Source: JOPF133 sp052144935
GTDB taxonomy: Bacteria; Acidobacteriota; Terriglobia; Bryobacterales; Bryobacteraceae
Length of the DNA: 49,358 nt
Direction of reading: 5' to 3'
Assembly (NCBI GenBank): GCA_052144935.1
Contig: JBKQPR010000015.1
Location: 1-49,358 of the forward strand
Positions 24,014 through 32,584 of the stretch are shown piece by piece. Each line of letters opens with the position of its first letter. Positions within the stretch are counted from its first letter, which is position 1. The translations under genes were made by a program, and so were the position numbers. The notes under the pieces were generated by a model. It was not told where the DNA came from. It saw nothing but the letters and a program-made list of their open reading frames with translations, and searched no databases.

Positions 24014-25027
24014 ATGCGCGGTAGAGTTGCCAAACTGGGGATCATCGCCCTGTTCGCCTCCGCGGCGTTCGGGCAAACTGCGTCCGGATCGGGGGTCGAT
24101 CGGACGTTCCAACTCATCGGCGGGGAATCGCCGCAAGCCATCCAGCAGATCGTGAACTGCGTCCGTCTCGTGACGGAGATGCAACAAGCCGTCTCGGAGA
24201 CCTCCCCTGCGTCCATTGCCGTCCAGGGAACCGCGGACCAGGTGGCCATGGCCGCCTGGTTGATCGGCGAGTTGGACCAACCCACCAAGACGGCCAATCT
24301 CACCTACATCCCCGCCGGCGGCGCCGATAGCGTGGTGCGCATCTTTTATCTCACCCACGCCGAGACACCGGTGAACACGCAGGAGATCGTCAACATCCTT
24401 CGCGCGACGGCCGAGATCCAGCGGATGACCGCTTACAACCCATCCAGCGCGGACAACCCATCCAGCGCGGTGGTGCTGCGCGGCACCCAGGCCCAGGGCG
24501 CGCTAGCCGAATGGCTGGTGAAGCAGTTGGATGTGGCGGCCAGCCCACAGCCGGCTTCCGCCCAATACCAGGGTCCCGACCCCTTAGGCTTTGTGACCAG
24601 CGTCTTTTATTTGAGCCACGGCGAAACGCCGCAGCAGACGCAGGAGATGGTCAACACGCTGCGTTCGCTGGGCGACATCCAGCGCGTGACGGCCTATAAT
24701 GCAATTCGCGCCATCGCGATTCGCGTCGGCGCCGCCCAGACGTCGCTGGCCGGGTGGCTGGTAAGCGAGCTGGACAAGCCAGCCCCGCAGACTGCGGCTA
24801 CCGACAGTTACCTCATGCAAGGCGCCGCCGACGGCGTCGTGCGTGTGTTTTACCTGCCCGGCATCTCCTCGCCGCAAGGCCTTCAGGAGATCGCCACTCT
24901 GGTTCAGAAAACCGCCTCCGTTCCGCGGACCACGCCCTACAGCGCCGTCAACGCCGTGGCCGCACGCGGAACCGCGGGCCAGATCGCTCTTGCCGAGCAG
25001 GTGATTCAGCAACAGAGCAAGCCGTGA
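24014..25027 (+). CDS. Exported protein with four secretin-N-like repeats
   Basis: 337 residues with a short signal peptide (RGRVAKLGIIALFASAAFG). The rest is four repeats of about 75-80 residues. Each has a strand-helix unit such as VRIFYLTHAETPVNTQEIVN, TSVFYLSHGETPQQTQEMVN or VRVFYLPGISSPQGLQEI, then QRMTAYN or QRVTAYN, then a RGTxxQxALAEWLVxxLD-like end. This is the pattern of the N1 (NolW-like) domains of secretins, but no pore domain or membrane anchor follows. It may be a periplasmic ring or adaptor protein. No secretion operon is adjacent. Confidence 0.65.
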   Translation: MRGRVAKLGIIALFASAAFGQTASGSGVDRTFQLIGGESPQAIQQIVNCVRLVTEMQQAVSETSPASIAVQGTADQVAMAAWLIGELDQPTKTANLTYIPAGGADSVVRIFYLTHAETPVNTQEIVNILRATAEIQRMTAYNPSSADNPSSAVVLRGTQAQGALAEWLVKQLDVAASPQPASAQYQGPDPLGFVTSVFYLSHGETPQQTQEMVNTLRSLGDIQRVTAYNAIRAIAIRVGAAQTSLAGWLVSELDKPAPQTAATDSYLMQGAADGVVRVFYLPGISSPQGLQEIATLVQKTASVPRTTPYSAVNAVAARGTAGQIALAEQVIQQQSKP

Positions 25028-25084
25028 GTTGACTGTCGCACCGGCCGGCGCCGACCGGATAGGGCGTTGGTGGGGAATCGGCCC

Positions 25085-25504
25085 CTACAGCAGTTCCGCC
25101 GTGCTGAAGAAGAACCGCAGCTCCACTTCCGCCGTCTCCGGCGCGTCCGAGCCGTGAATGCAGTTGCGCTCGATGTTGGCGGCGAAGCGCTGGCGAATGG
25201 TCCCTGCGGCCGCGTTGGCCGGATTGGTGGCGCCCATCACTTCGCGCAGTCCCTTCACGGCGTCCTCGCGCTCGAGCGCCATCACCATGATGGGTCCTTC
25301 GGTCATGAACTTCACCAGGCCATTGAAAAACGGCCGCTCACGGTGTACCGCGTAAAAACTCTGCGCCTGCGCTTCCGTAAGTCGCGTCATCTTCAGCCCC
25401 ACAATCCGGAAGCCGGCCTTCTCTATCTGGGCGAGTATCTCGCCTGTCTGCCCGGCGGCTACCGCGTCGGGCTTTACGATCGAAAACGTGCGTTCCACGC
25501 TCAT
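25085..25504 (-). CDS. ndk: Nucleoside diphosphate kinase
   Basis: 139 residues, the normal length. ERTFSIVKPDAVAAGQTGEI opens the fold, and NCIHGSDAPETAEVELRFFF near the end has the phospho-accepting His in the NxxHGSD motif; RPFFNGLVKFM and VMALEREDAV are also typical. The enzyme moves the gamma-phosphate between nucleoside triphosphates and diphosphates. The ATG at 25504 overlaps the sucD stop (ATGA), so it is the third gene of a sucC-sucD-ndk operon, a sensible pairing because the ligase makes ATP or GTP. Confidence 0.96.
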   Translation of the reverse strand: MSVERTFSIVKPDAVAAGQTGEILAQIEKAGFRIVGLKMTRLTEAQAQSFYAVHRERPFFNGLVKFMTEGPIMVMALEREDAVKGLREVMGATNPANAAAGTIRQRFAANIERNCIHGSDAPETAEVELRFFFSTAELL

Positions 25505-26367
25505 AAAAGGCTTTGTACCTTGTCTCCAATTTCGGCCGGCGAGGAGCACACCGCGATGCCCGCTTCCTCCATCGCCTTGATCTTGTCCGACGCCTTGCCG
25601 GAACCACCCGCGATAATCGCGCCGGCGTGGCCCATGCGGCGTCCGGGCGGCGCCGTCTGGCCCGCCACAAAACCCACCACCGGCTTCTTCACGTGGGCCT
25701 TCACGTAGGCGGCCGCGGTCTCTTCGGCATTGCCGCCAATCTCCCCGATCATGACGATCGCGTGCGTGCCGGGGTCCTCGTTGAATAACTGCAGCGCATC
25801 CACAAAGTTAGTGCCGATAATCGGATCGCCGCCAATCCCGATGCAGGTAGATTGTCCGATTCCCAACTTAGTCAACTGGCCCACGGCTTCGTAAGTCAAG
25901 GTGCCGGAGCGTGAAACCACGCCTACATTGCCCTCCTTGTGAATCTGGCCGGGCATGATCCCGATCTTGCACTTGCCGGGCGAAATCACCCCCGGACAAT
26001 TCGGGCCGATCAGGCGCGTGGACTTGCTTTTGAGGAACTCCCACACCTTCACCATCTCGAGCGTCGGAATGCCTTCGGTGATGCACACCACCAGCGTCAC
26101 TCCGGCGTCGGCGGCTTCCATGATGGCGTCGGCCGCAAACGGCGGCGGCACGAAAATCACTGACGCGTTGGCGCCGGTCTTTTTCACGGCTTGTTCCACG
26201 GTGTCGAACACCGGCAGGTCCAGGTGTTGGCTGCCGCCCTTGCCGGGCACCACGCCGCCCACCACGGTGGTGCCGTAGGCGATCGCCTGCTGGGCGTGGA
26301 AAGTGCCTTCCCGGCCGGTGAATCCCTGCACGATCAATCGGGTATTTTGGTCTACCAGTACGCTCAT
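25501..26367 (-). CDS. sucD: Succinyl-CoA synthetase (ADP/GDP-forming) alpha subunit
   Basis: 288 residues. LIVQGFTGREGTFHAQQAI is the CoA-binding Rossmann start, RLIGPNCPGVISPGKCKIG follows, and GRRMGHAGAIIAGGSG contains the phosphorylated His. It works with SucC to interconvert succinyl-CoA and succinate with nucleotide phosphorylation in the citric acid cycle. It starts 13 bases after the sucC stop and overlaps ndk. Confidence 0.97.
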   Translation of the reverse strand: MSVLVDQNTRLIVQGFTGREGTFHAQQAIAYGTTVVGGVVPGKGGSQHLDLPVFDTVEQAVKKTGANASVIFVPPPFAADAIMEAADAGVTLVVCITEGIPTLEMVKVWEFLKSKSTRLIGPNCPGVISPGKCKIGIMPGQIHKEGNVGVVSRSGTLTYEAVGQLTKLGIGQSTCIGIGGDPIIGTNFVDALQLFNEDPGTHAIVMIGEIGGNAEETAAAYVKAHVKKPVVGFVAGQTAPPGRRMGHAGAIIAGGSGKASDKIKAMEEAGIAVCSSPAEIGDKVQSLL

Positions 26368-26380
26368 CTTGTCGTCCGCC

Positions 26381-27547
26381 TCAGTTTGCCGCCTGCGCCG
26401 CCAGCTTGACTACTTTTTCCGCCGCGTCGCGCATGTCCTCGCCGACCGTCAGGTTCAGCCCCGAATCGGTGAGGATCTGCCGGCCCAGTTCCACGTTGGT
26501 GCCTTCCATGCGCACCACGATGGGCACCTGGATATTCAAATCGCGCGCCGCCCCCACCACTCCCGTGGCCAGCGTGTCGCAGCGCAGGATGCCGCCGAAC
26601 ACGTTGATCAGCACCGCCTTCACATGGCGATCGGAGAGCAGGATGCGGAAGGCGTTCTTCACCTGCTCGGCGCTGGCGCCGCCGCCTACGTCCAGAAAGT
26701 TGGCCGGGCTGCCGCCGGCGTATTTGATGATGTCCATGGTGGCCATGGCGAGGCCCGCGCCGTTCACCATGCAGCCCACCGTGCCATCCAGCTTGATGTA
26801 GTTCAGCCCGAAACGCGAGGCTTCCACTTCCAGCGGGTCTTCCTCGTTCAGGTCGCGCAGATCCAGCAGCTCCTTGTGCCGGTAGAGCGCGTTGTCGTCG
26901 AAATTGATCTTGGCGTCCAGCGCGTACACCTTGCCGTCCCTGGTGAGAATGAATGGATTGATCTCGGCGAGCGAAGCGTCCATCGCCAGGTAGGCCTTGG
27001 CCAGCGCCATCATGGCCGCCGCCGCCTGATTCGCGCTGGCCGCCGGAATGCCGATGCCGAATGCCAGTTTGCGGGCCTGGTAGGGCGCCAGGCCGCCCGG
27101 CTGGATCGTCTCCTTCAGGATCAGCTCCGGCGTTTTGGCGGCCACCTCTTCGATCTCCATGCCGCCCGCCGCCGAAGCCATGAACACCGGCTTCGCCTGC
27201 ACGCGGTCCAGCACGATTCCGAGATACAGCTCGCGCTCGATGGGCAGGGTCTCTTCCACCAGCAGCCGCTGCACCACCCGCCCTTCGGGGCCGGTCTGGT
27301 GCGTGACGAGCTTCATGCCGATCATGTGGCGCGCGATCTCGGCGGCCTCCTCGGCAGTTTTGGCGATCTTCACGCCGCCGCCCTTGCCGCGGCCGCCGGC
27401 GTGAATCTGGGCCTTCACCACCACGCTGCCCCCAATCCTCTTGGCGGCTGTGTCGGCCTCCTCCGCGGTGAACGCCACTTCCCCCCTCGGCACAGGGACG
27501 TTGTACTGGGCCAGGATGGCCTTGGCTTGATACTCGTGAATTTTCAT
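26381..27547 (-). CDS. sucC: Succinyl-CoA synthetase beta subunit
   Basis: 388 residues from the ATG at 27547 (MKIHEYQAKAILAQYNVPVP). ATP-grasp features are VVVKAQIHAGGRGKGGGVK, LAEINPFILTRDGKVYALDA and NFLDVGGGASAEQV, and the C-terminal ligase domain has LINVFGGILRCDTLA. It is the first gene of the sucC-sucD-ndk operon. The longer open frame upstream is antisense to trpD and not coding. Confidence 0.97.
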   Translation of the reverse strand: MKIHEYQAKAILAQYNVPVPRGEVAFTAEEADTAAKRIGGSVVVKAQIHAGGRGKGGGVKIAKTAEEAAEIARHMIGMKLVTHQTGPEGRVVQRLLVEETLPIERELYLGIVLDRVQAKPVFMASAAGGMEIEEVAAKTPELILKETIQPGGLAPYQARKLAFGIGIPAASANQAAAAMMALAKAYLAMDASLAEINPFILTRDGKVYALDAKINFDDNALYRHKELLDLRDLNEEDPLEVEASRFGLNYIKLDGTVGCMVNGAGLAMATMDIIKYAGGSPANFLDVGGGASAEQVKNAFRILLSDRHVKAVLINVFGGILRCDTLATGVVGAARDLNIQVPIVVRMEGTNVELGRQILTDSGLNLTVGEDMRDAAEKVVKLAAQAAN

Positions 27548-27650
27548 GGAAGATCGCTTGCGAACTAACGATGGTAGCGAACCGTCCGCCCGCGCTGCAA
27601 GACGAGGGTTCTTGTATTCCCGAATCCTTTGCAAATGGGGCTGGCGCTCT

Positions 27651-27758
27651 CTCACCGCGGAGACGCGGAGAAAGCAGGGACTACGCTGAGAAAACATCTT
27701 ATTCTTCTCTCGGTTTTCTCCGCGCTTCCTCGGTTGCCTCCGCGTCTCCGCGGTGAAT
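27651..27758. repeat. CGCGGAGA palindromic repeat, copy C
   Basis: CTCACCGCGGAGACGCGGAG on the left is mirrored by CTCCGCGTCTCCGCGGTGAA on the right; the inner arms are GAGAAAACATC and TTTTCTCCGCG. It fills the divergent gap between sucC and trpD, within the 5' region of trpD. Confidence 0.75.
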
Positions 27759-27796
27759 GCCCATGTGCCCCTCAAACCAAGAGCTACCATATCAGC

Positions 27797-28816
27797 ATGT
27801 CCCTGGTGCCCTATTTGGAGCGGCTGTCCGAGCGCCGGCATCTGACCGCCGCCGAAGCCGAGGCCGCCATGCACACGATCCTCTCCGGGCAGGCCAATCA
27901 CGCCCAGATCGCCGCGTTCCTCATGGGCCTGCGCGTCAACGGGGAGACGGCGGACGAGCTGGTGGGCTTCGCGCGCGCCATGCGCCGGATGGCCGCGCCG
28001 GTGGATGCGGGGTTGAATGGCGAGACCCTGCTCGACACCTGCGGCACCGGCGGCGATGGGGCGGGGACGTTCAACATCTCGACCCTGGTGGCCTTCGTGG
28101 TGGCGGGCGCGGGTGTCCGCGTGGCCAAGCACGGCAACCGCTCGATCAGCGGCCGGCAGGGAGGCGGCAGCGCCGATCTGCTGGAATCCTTCGGCATCCG
28201 CATCGCCATCCCGCCCGCCGAAACGGCCCGTGCCATCCGCGAGATCGGCATCGGCTTCCTGTTCGCCCCGGCGGTGCATACGGCCATGAAGCACGCGCAG
28301 CCCGTGCGGCTCGACCTGGGCCTGCGCACGGTGTTCAACCTGCTGGGACCTTTGACGAACCCCGCGGGCGCCACCGCTCAGGTGGTGGGAACGCCCTCGC
28401 CCCATTCGGCCGAGCTGATCGCCGGCGCCCTGGCCGGACTGGGCCTCGGCCGCGGCTTCGTGGTACACGGCTCCGACGGTTTGGACGAGATCACCACCAC
28501 CGGCCCCACGCTGGCCTACGAGATCCGCGACGGAAAGGTGGATGTACGCACCCTCGAACCGCGGGATTTCGGCGTGCCCACCGCCGATCCGCGGGATTTG
28601 AAGGGCGGCGGCAAGGAGCGCAACCTCGAAATCGCGCAATCCGTGCTGGCCGGCGATCCCGGCCCCTGCCGCGACATCGTGCTGGTGAACTCCGCTGCAG
28701 CTTTGGTAGCGGCGGATCGGGCCGGGACTTTTCTGGCAGCCATGCCCATCGCGGCCCTGTCGCTAGACAGCGGCGCGGCGCGGCGGAAGGTGGAGGCGCT
28801 GGCGCGGTTTACGTAA
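27797..28816 (+). CDS. trpD: Anthranilate phosphoribosyltransferase
   Basis: 339 residues from the ATG at 27797 (SLVPYLERLSERRHLTAAEA). DTCGTGGDGAGTFNIST binds PRPP, KHGNRSISGRQGGGSADLLE binds anthranilate and metal, and FNLLGPLTNPAGA and VVHGSDGLDEITTTGPT complete the signature. It catalyses the second step of tryptophan synthesis. No other trp gene is adjacent, and no ribosome site is obvious. Only 11 bases, mostly T, separate its end from the convergent gene at 28828; that T run may help end transcription. Confidence 0.96.
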   Translation: MSLVPYLERLSERRHLTAAEAEAAMHTILSGQANHAQIAAFLMGLRVNGETADELVGFARAMRRMAAPVDAGLNGETLLDTCGTGGDGAGTFNISTLVAFVVAGAGVRVAKHGNRSISGRQGGGSADLLESFGIRIAIPPAETARAIREIGIGFLFAPAVHTAMKHAQPVRLDLGLRTVFNLLGPLTNPAGATAQVVGTPSPHSAELIAGALAGLGLGRGFVVHGSDGLDEITTTGPTLAYEIRDGKVDVRTLEPRDFGVPTADPRDLKGGGKERNLEIAQSVLAGDPGPCRDIVLVNSAAALVAADRAGTFLAAMPIAALSLDSGAARRKVEALARFT

Positions 28817-28827
28817 GAGCTTTTTTT

Positions 28828-29586
28828 TTAAGCCGTCCTTTCGAAAGTTCGGCTGCTGTTTGCGCTGGGATCTTCGGTCCTTTGCTGTTCCCTTTTACCT
28901 CGGCCGCCAGAGTCATTGACGGTCGGCGAGAAGCGGAGGTGTGGGCAGCGCTGCCGCATCAGTTTGCGAGGAGCACCACTCGGCCCCTCAACCACTAATG
29001 TTTTCGCAACAAGTTGCGGGGTCGCGGGATCGGGAAGTGCAACGCGCATACAATAATAGCCAAAACGAGTGGTGAAGTGTTGAAGATACGGTCCCTGAAG
29101 CACGGCGCGTCGTTGTGTGCTCATTGTCAGGCGAGCATAAAGTTCATCGGTAGGGATCGTGAACAACCGTTTGAAGTCGGCGACAAGTTGCGGTATGCCC
29201 TGGGCCACCCGTTCGTGCTCCGCTGGTATCGCCGGAAAGGCGTGATAGCGCTCGTCCTGATTCTGCGAGATGCGCCTCCAGAGGTCAGATCCCCCTATTC
29301 GCGGGCGGAGTGTCTCGTTGGCCATTAGCTCACAAAAGAGGGTATTCGGGACGATTTTCAGTTCCCGGCGATTTTCGTCCGTTGAACTCTGGCGAGCTTT
29401 GAAATCCCAGTCCAAGTCGCAATCCTGCGTGAGTATCAACGCAAACGGGTGAATCCGTTCCTCGAATACAGCTTCATCTACACCTGGTGTTAGGCTGTCG
29501 ATCCGGAGGTGAACCTGTACAACATTTGAGAGAATCTCGCCTTGCCGCAATGCTCCTGTATCCGAGGGGGCGGCAAATAGGGACAC
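28828..29586 (-). CDS. Unknown protein of a three-gene accessory cassette
   Basis: 252 residues from a GTG at 29586. No family name is recalled. Features: an N-terminal SDTGALRQGEILSNVVQV, the conserved-looking HPFALILTQDCDLDWDF (about residues 47-63) with an acidic-cysteine cluster, LKIVPNTLFCELMANETL, and QNQDERYHAFPAI. No signal peptide or membrane segment. It starts 4 bases after the preceding gene, and the three genes to 30752 have lower G+C than the core genes, suggesting transfer. The QDCDLD cluster could bind metal or be catalytic. Confidence 0.55.
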   Translation of the reverse strand: MSLFAAPSDTGALRQGEILSNVVQVHLRIDSLTPGVDEAVFEERIHPFALILTQDCDLDWDFKARQSSTDENRRELKIVPNTLFCELMANETLRPRIGGSDLWRRISQNQDERYHAFPAIPAEHERVAQGIPQLVADFKRLFTIPTDELYARLTMSTQRRAVLQGPYLQHFTTRFGYYCMRVALPDPATPQLVAKTLVVEGPSGAPRKLMRQRCPHLRFSPTVNDSGGRGKREQQRTEDPSANSSRTFERTA

Positions 29587-29590
29587 TGCC

Positions 29591-29899
29591 TCACTCCTCG
29601 CCGGTCAAAGAGTAGGTCGGCCGCTCGTACCTGCGAGTCATCTTCCCCTTTACTGGCTTGGACTTCGGTGCGGGCGGCTCAGCCTGCGGTGGCTCGAGCT
29701 GGTAGAACGACCAAGCGTTGCCGAGTTGCTCAAGCACCTCTGCAAATGCTTGGTCCGGTAGTTGATCAAGAATGAAATGCGCCATCAGGCGCGGAAATAT
29801 TGAGGCGCTGGTGACCTCGTACGGCTGAGTGAATCTGAAAGCGAAGAAATGCTGAAGGTCCCCTCCCGACGAGTCGCGCGACCATCCGCCTGTGATCAC
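29591..29899 (-). CDS. Unknown small protein of the same cassette
   Basis: Frame open from 30070, but its first 150 bases overlap the convincing C-terminal coding part of the TIGR04255 gene, so a GTG at 29899, 20 bases after that gene's stop, is taken here; the true start is uncertain. The 102-residue product includes FAFRFTQPYEVTSASIFPRL and AHFILDQLPDQAFAEVLEQL, a strand then a helix, and a basic, proline-rich tail (PAPKSKPVKGKM). No family recognised. It sits between its two partners without gaps. Confidence 0.5.
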   Translation of the reverse strand: MITGGWSRDSSGGDLQHFFAFRFTQPYEVTSASIFPRLMAHFILDQLPDQAFAEVLEQLGNAWSFYQLEPPQAEPPAPKSKPVKGKMTRRYERPTYSLTGEE

Positions 29900-29918
29900 C
29901 GGATAACCAAGCGAGAGA

Positions 29919-30752
29919 TCAAGCTGAGGTTTGGACAGTCTGAGGGTCCATCGCGTCGTGGAGTCTATCTTGAATGCACCAGCGGAAAAGTCTCCCAGAT
30001 TGCCGATTGAAATAGCGGAGGATTCCTTCGTGTTCACCAATGGCCGTCCTTTCTTCAGTGTGAAAATCACTGTCTATGAGAAAACACTCCTCTTTCGGCT
30101 CACTTACAGCTTCCGCAATGCCGTACACAAGCCGTACGCGGGTGCTGCGGAATGGCAGTTTTAACTCCACCTGACTGATTGTGGCCTCAACAGAATCCGT
30201 TAGTGGCGTACCTGCCAACAATCCCCCAATCGACGGATTCAAAAGTTCCGACCACTGCGTTGCGGCAGGCAGCCCCAAATTAGACCGTTGGATCAGGTCC
30301 TGGTAGCGCAAGCCAACCCTAATGAAAAACGAGGGGGTATATACCTTTACGAGGGCATCCAATGGTCCCCGCAAGTGTTTCCAGAATTCCTCCCATCGCT
30401 CATATTTGGTACTAGTGAGCGAGAGGGAATCTCGCGTCAAGGTGACGCGCCACTTCTCATCGGGTGCCACGAAGTCGTACCCGATCAGCTTCCTTTTTTG
30501 AATAGAAGATCGAAACATTTCCTGTACTGCCGGGGGCACACCGACTGGGAACTCGATCTGCGGTTCCGGAAACTTCTCCGCCAAGAGCGGATATTCAGTA
30601 CGAATCTGCTCCTGGAATGCTACTGGGGGTTCCGCGGCGATGCGCAGGATTGGCGGAAAACGAAGCTGACAGATCACTCCTATGATTGGGTTACGGTTGT
30701 AAACCACCCGTGGGAAGTCTGGCAACGGTGCGGCGTCAATGTGAGCGGCCAT
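29919..30752 (-). CDS. TIGR04255 family protein
   Basis: 277 residues. VYNRNPIIGVICQLRFPPIL near the start, then AFQEQIRTEYPLLAEKFPEP, WRVTLTRDSLSLTSTKYERW, and VGLRYQDLIQR in the middle match the sporadically distributed TIGR04255 family, whose role is unknown. Members are often found in accessory regions. It heads the three-gene cassette ending at 28828. Confidence 0.75.
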   Translation of the reverse strand: MAAHIDAAPLPDFPRVVYNRNPIIGVICQLRFPPILRIAAEPPVAFQEQIRTEYPLLAEKFPEPQIEFPVGVPPAVQEMFRSSIQKRKLIGYDFVAPDEKWRVTLTRDSLSLTSTKYERWEEFWKHLRGPLDALVKVYTPSFFIRVGLRYQDLIQRSNLGLPAATQWSELLNPSIGGLLAGTPLTDSVEATISQVELKLPFRSTRVRLVYGIAEAVSEPKEECFLIDSDFHTEERTAIGEHEGILRYFNRQSGRLFRWCIQDRLHDAMDPQTVQTSA

Positions 30753-30950
30753 CTGCTTAACCGTCGAGATTACCAGTATTTCGCCCTACACTCAAGAATT
30801 CTAGCAGCATATCACGAAGACGTGGGAACGGTCTGGCGCTTAGCCCGCGATATTTTCGGAACGCGATTTCGGCAGAGAGCATTTTCACTCCGTATAGTCG
30901 GTCGACTCCCGTTTCGCTGATTCCTCTCCGGCGCAATATCAGGGTCCGTA

Positions 30951-32420
30951 TCACGGCTTGCTGGAAGATTTCAGATTCAGATTTCGCATCAGGCGATGCA
31001 GGTAGTTCGGATGTATGCCCAGCAACCGGGCCGCTTCCGTGATATTGCCGGCGGTCTCGCGGACGGCTTTGAGAATCAGGTCCTTCTTGGAATCCTTCAC
31101 GGTCTCGTGGTAACGGGTCGCGGCGGGGCGCTCCGTGGGACCCGCCGGCTCGGTTTCGACTAACTCTTCGGGCAGATCTTCGGGCAGAACCCATTCGGTA
31201 GAGCCGAGGACCACGGCCCGCTCGATGGCGTTTTCCAGTTCGCGGATGTTCCCCGGCCAATCGTATTGCATGAGATGGGCCAGCGCGGCGGCCGAGACGC
31301 CCCGCACCTGGCGCCTCACTTTGCGCGCATGCATGCGCACAAAATGCGACGCCAGCAACGGGATATCCTCTCGCCGCTGCCGCAGCGGCGGGGTGGTCAG
31401 GGAAACCACGTTCAAGCGGTAATACAGGTCCTGGCGGAAAGCTCCGGTTTGAATGGCGGCTTTCAAATCCCTATTGGTGGCGGCGACGAGGCGGATGTCC
31501 ACACGGACCGGGCGGGTGCCGCCCACCCGCTCGAATTGCCGTTCCTGCAACACGCGGAGCAGCTTGGCCTGAAGGCTGAGGGCCAGCTCACCGACCTCGT
31601 CCAGAAACAGCGTGCCGCCGTCGGCGGCCTCGAGTTTGCCCTTCTGCTGGCCCGCGGCGCCGGTGAAAGCTCCCTTTTCATAGCCGAACAGCTCGCTCTC
31701 CAGAAGGGTGTCGGTGATGGCGGCGCAATTGATGGCCACGAAAGCCCGGTCCGAGCGCGGGCTATTGCGATGAATGGCGCGCGCCACCAGCTCCTTTCCC
31801 GTGCCGCTTTCGCCGCGGATCAGAACCGTGGAACCGGTGGGAGCCACCCTGGCGATGAACCTCTCCATCTCGCGAATCGCGGGTCCTCCGCCCACCATTT
31901 CATGATCCACCGCGATCTCGGCGCGCAGGCGGCAGTTCTCGCTTTCCAGCCACTGGATCCGCCGCACATCTTCCAGAACCAGCGCGGCGATTCCACCCAC
32001 CGCCGACAGCCACTCCAGTTGCTCGGGTTCAAAACGCGCCAGGGGGTCCGTGCTGTCGAGATAGATGACTCCCCGGATCTGCTGGAATACCACCAGAGGG
32101 ACGCACAACGCCGCCGTGATCCGGTCGCCGCCCGCCGCCGTGGCCGAGTCCCGATGGGAGATCACGGGCGCCTTTTCGCGGAGCACCCGATCGATGATGG
32201 CGCGGCTGTATTCGGCGGGACGCTCCAGCTCCTCGCGGGAATCCCATCCACAGACCGAGGCAAACTGCTCGCCATTCTCTCCCAATAGCAGAATGGCACC
32301 GCGATCGGCGTACAAGGTTCGAGAGACGATTTCCAGCAGTTGCTTCTCGAGGGTCTCCAGGTCGCGCGTGGCATGAATGGCGGCGCTGATTTCGAGCAAC
32401 GCATTCCGATCGCCCGGCAT
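30951..32420 (-). CDS. Sigma-54-dependent activator with GAF domain (NtrC-like)
   Basis: 489 residues. The N-terminal GAF domain (about 15-150) has RTLYADRGAILLLGENGEQF and VPLVVFQQIRGVIYLDS. The AAA+ domain (175-400) has Walker A GESGTGKE (203-210), the sigma-54 contact loop GAFTGA (250-255), Walker B LFLDE (271-275) and the arginine region YRLNVVSLTTPPLRQRREDI. The C-terminal Fis-type HTH is NITEAARLLGIHPNYLHRLM. It activates RNA polymerase carrying sigma-54 on a signal sensed by GAF. It is divergent from the small secreted gene at 32585, which has a fitting -24/-12 promoter. Confidence 0.93.
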   Translation of the reverse strand: MPGDRNALLEISAAIHATRDLETLEKQLLEIVSRTLYADRGAILLLGENGEQFASVCGWDSREELERPAEYSRAIIDRVLREKAPVISHRDSATAAGGDRITAALCVPLVVFQQIRGVIYLDSTDPLARFEPEQLEWLSAVGGIAALVLEDVRRIQWLESENCRLRAEIAVDHEMVGGGPAIREMERFIARVAPTGSTVLIRGESGTGKELVARAIHRNSPRSDRAFVAINCAAITDTLLESELFGYEKGAFTGAAGQQKGKLEAADGGTLFLDEVGELALSLQAKLLRVLQERQFERVGGTRPVRVDIRLVAATNRDLKAAIQTGAFRQDLYYRLNVVSLTTPPLRQRREDIPLLASHFVRMHARKVRRQVRGVSAAALAHLMQYDWPGNIRELENAIERAVVLGSTEWVLPEDLPEELVETEPAGPTERPAATRYHETVKDSKKDLILKAVRETAGNITEAARLLGIHPNYLHRLMRNLNLKSSSKP

Positions 32421-32446
32421 TGCCGATCAGTATACCGCGCCGGAGC

Positions 32447-32480
32447 TATCCGAATGGTTGCCAGGCAATCCGAACGGATA
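32447..32480. promoter_or_regulatory. Inverted repeat, candidate activator binding site
   Basis: TATCCGAATGGTTGCC and GGCAATCCGAACGGATA form a 34-base imperfect palindrome about 55-90 bases before the sigma-54 promoter and 27 bases from the activator's own start. That is the position expected for an enhancer-type site of the adjacent regulator, which could also control its own gene from it. Confidence 0.5.
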
Positions 32481-32534
32481 GGCGCGCCGTCTGCACGCGG
32501 GCATGCGGCTTAAGAGGAATCAAGCACTTAGTGT

Positions 32535-32551
32535 TTGGCAGGCGCGTTGCA
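32535..32551 (+). promoter_or_regulatory. Sigma-54 (-24/-12) promoter
   Basis: TTGGCAGGCGCGTTGCA matches the YTGGCAC-N5-TTGCW consensus, with GG (32537-32538) and GC (32549-32550) 12 bases apart start to start. It lies 34 bases before the ATG at 32585 and is next to a sigma-54 activator gene. Confidence 0.7.
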
Positions 32552-32584
32552 TTGTACAAGGCACGACCAAAAAAGGAGATCGAT

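Noticed and set aside
25028..25084. Terminator between the convergent secretin-N-like gene and ndk
   Set aside because: GC-rich partial palindrome near 25041-25058 but no T run on either strand; too weak to list.
26303..27568. Plus-strand frame opposite sucC
   Set aside because: Antisense shadow of an unmistakable SucC.
29900..30070. Longer N-terminal start (GTG 30070) for the small cassette protein
   Set aside because: It would overlap 150 bases of the TIGR04255 coding end, which fits that family better.
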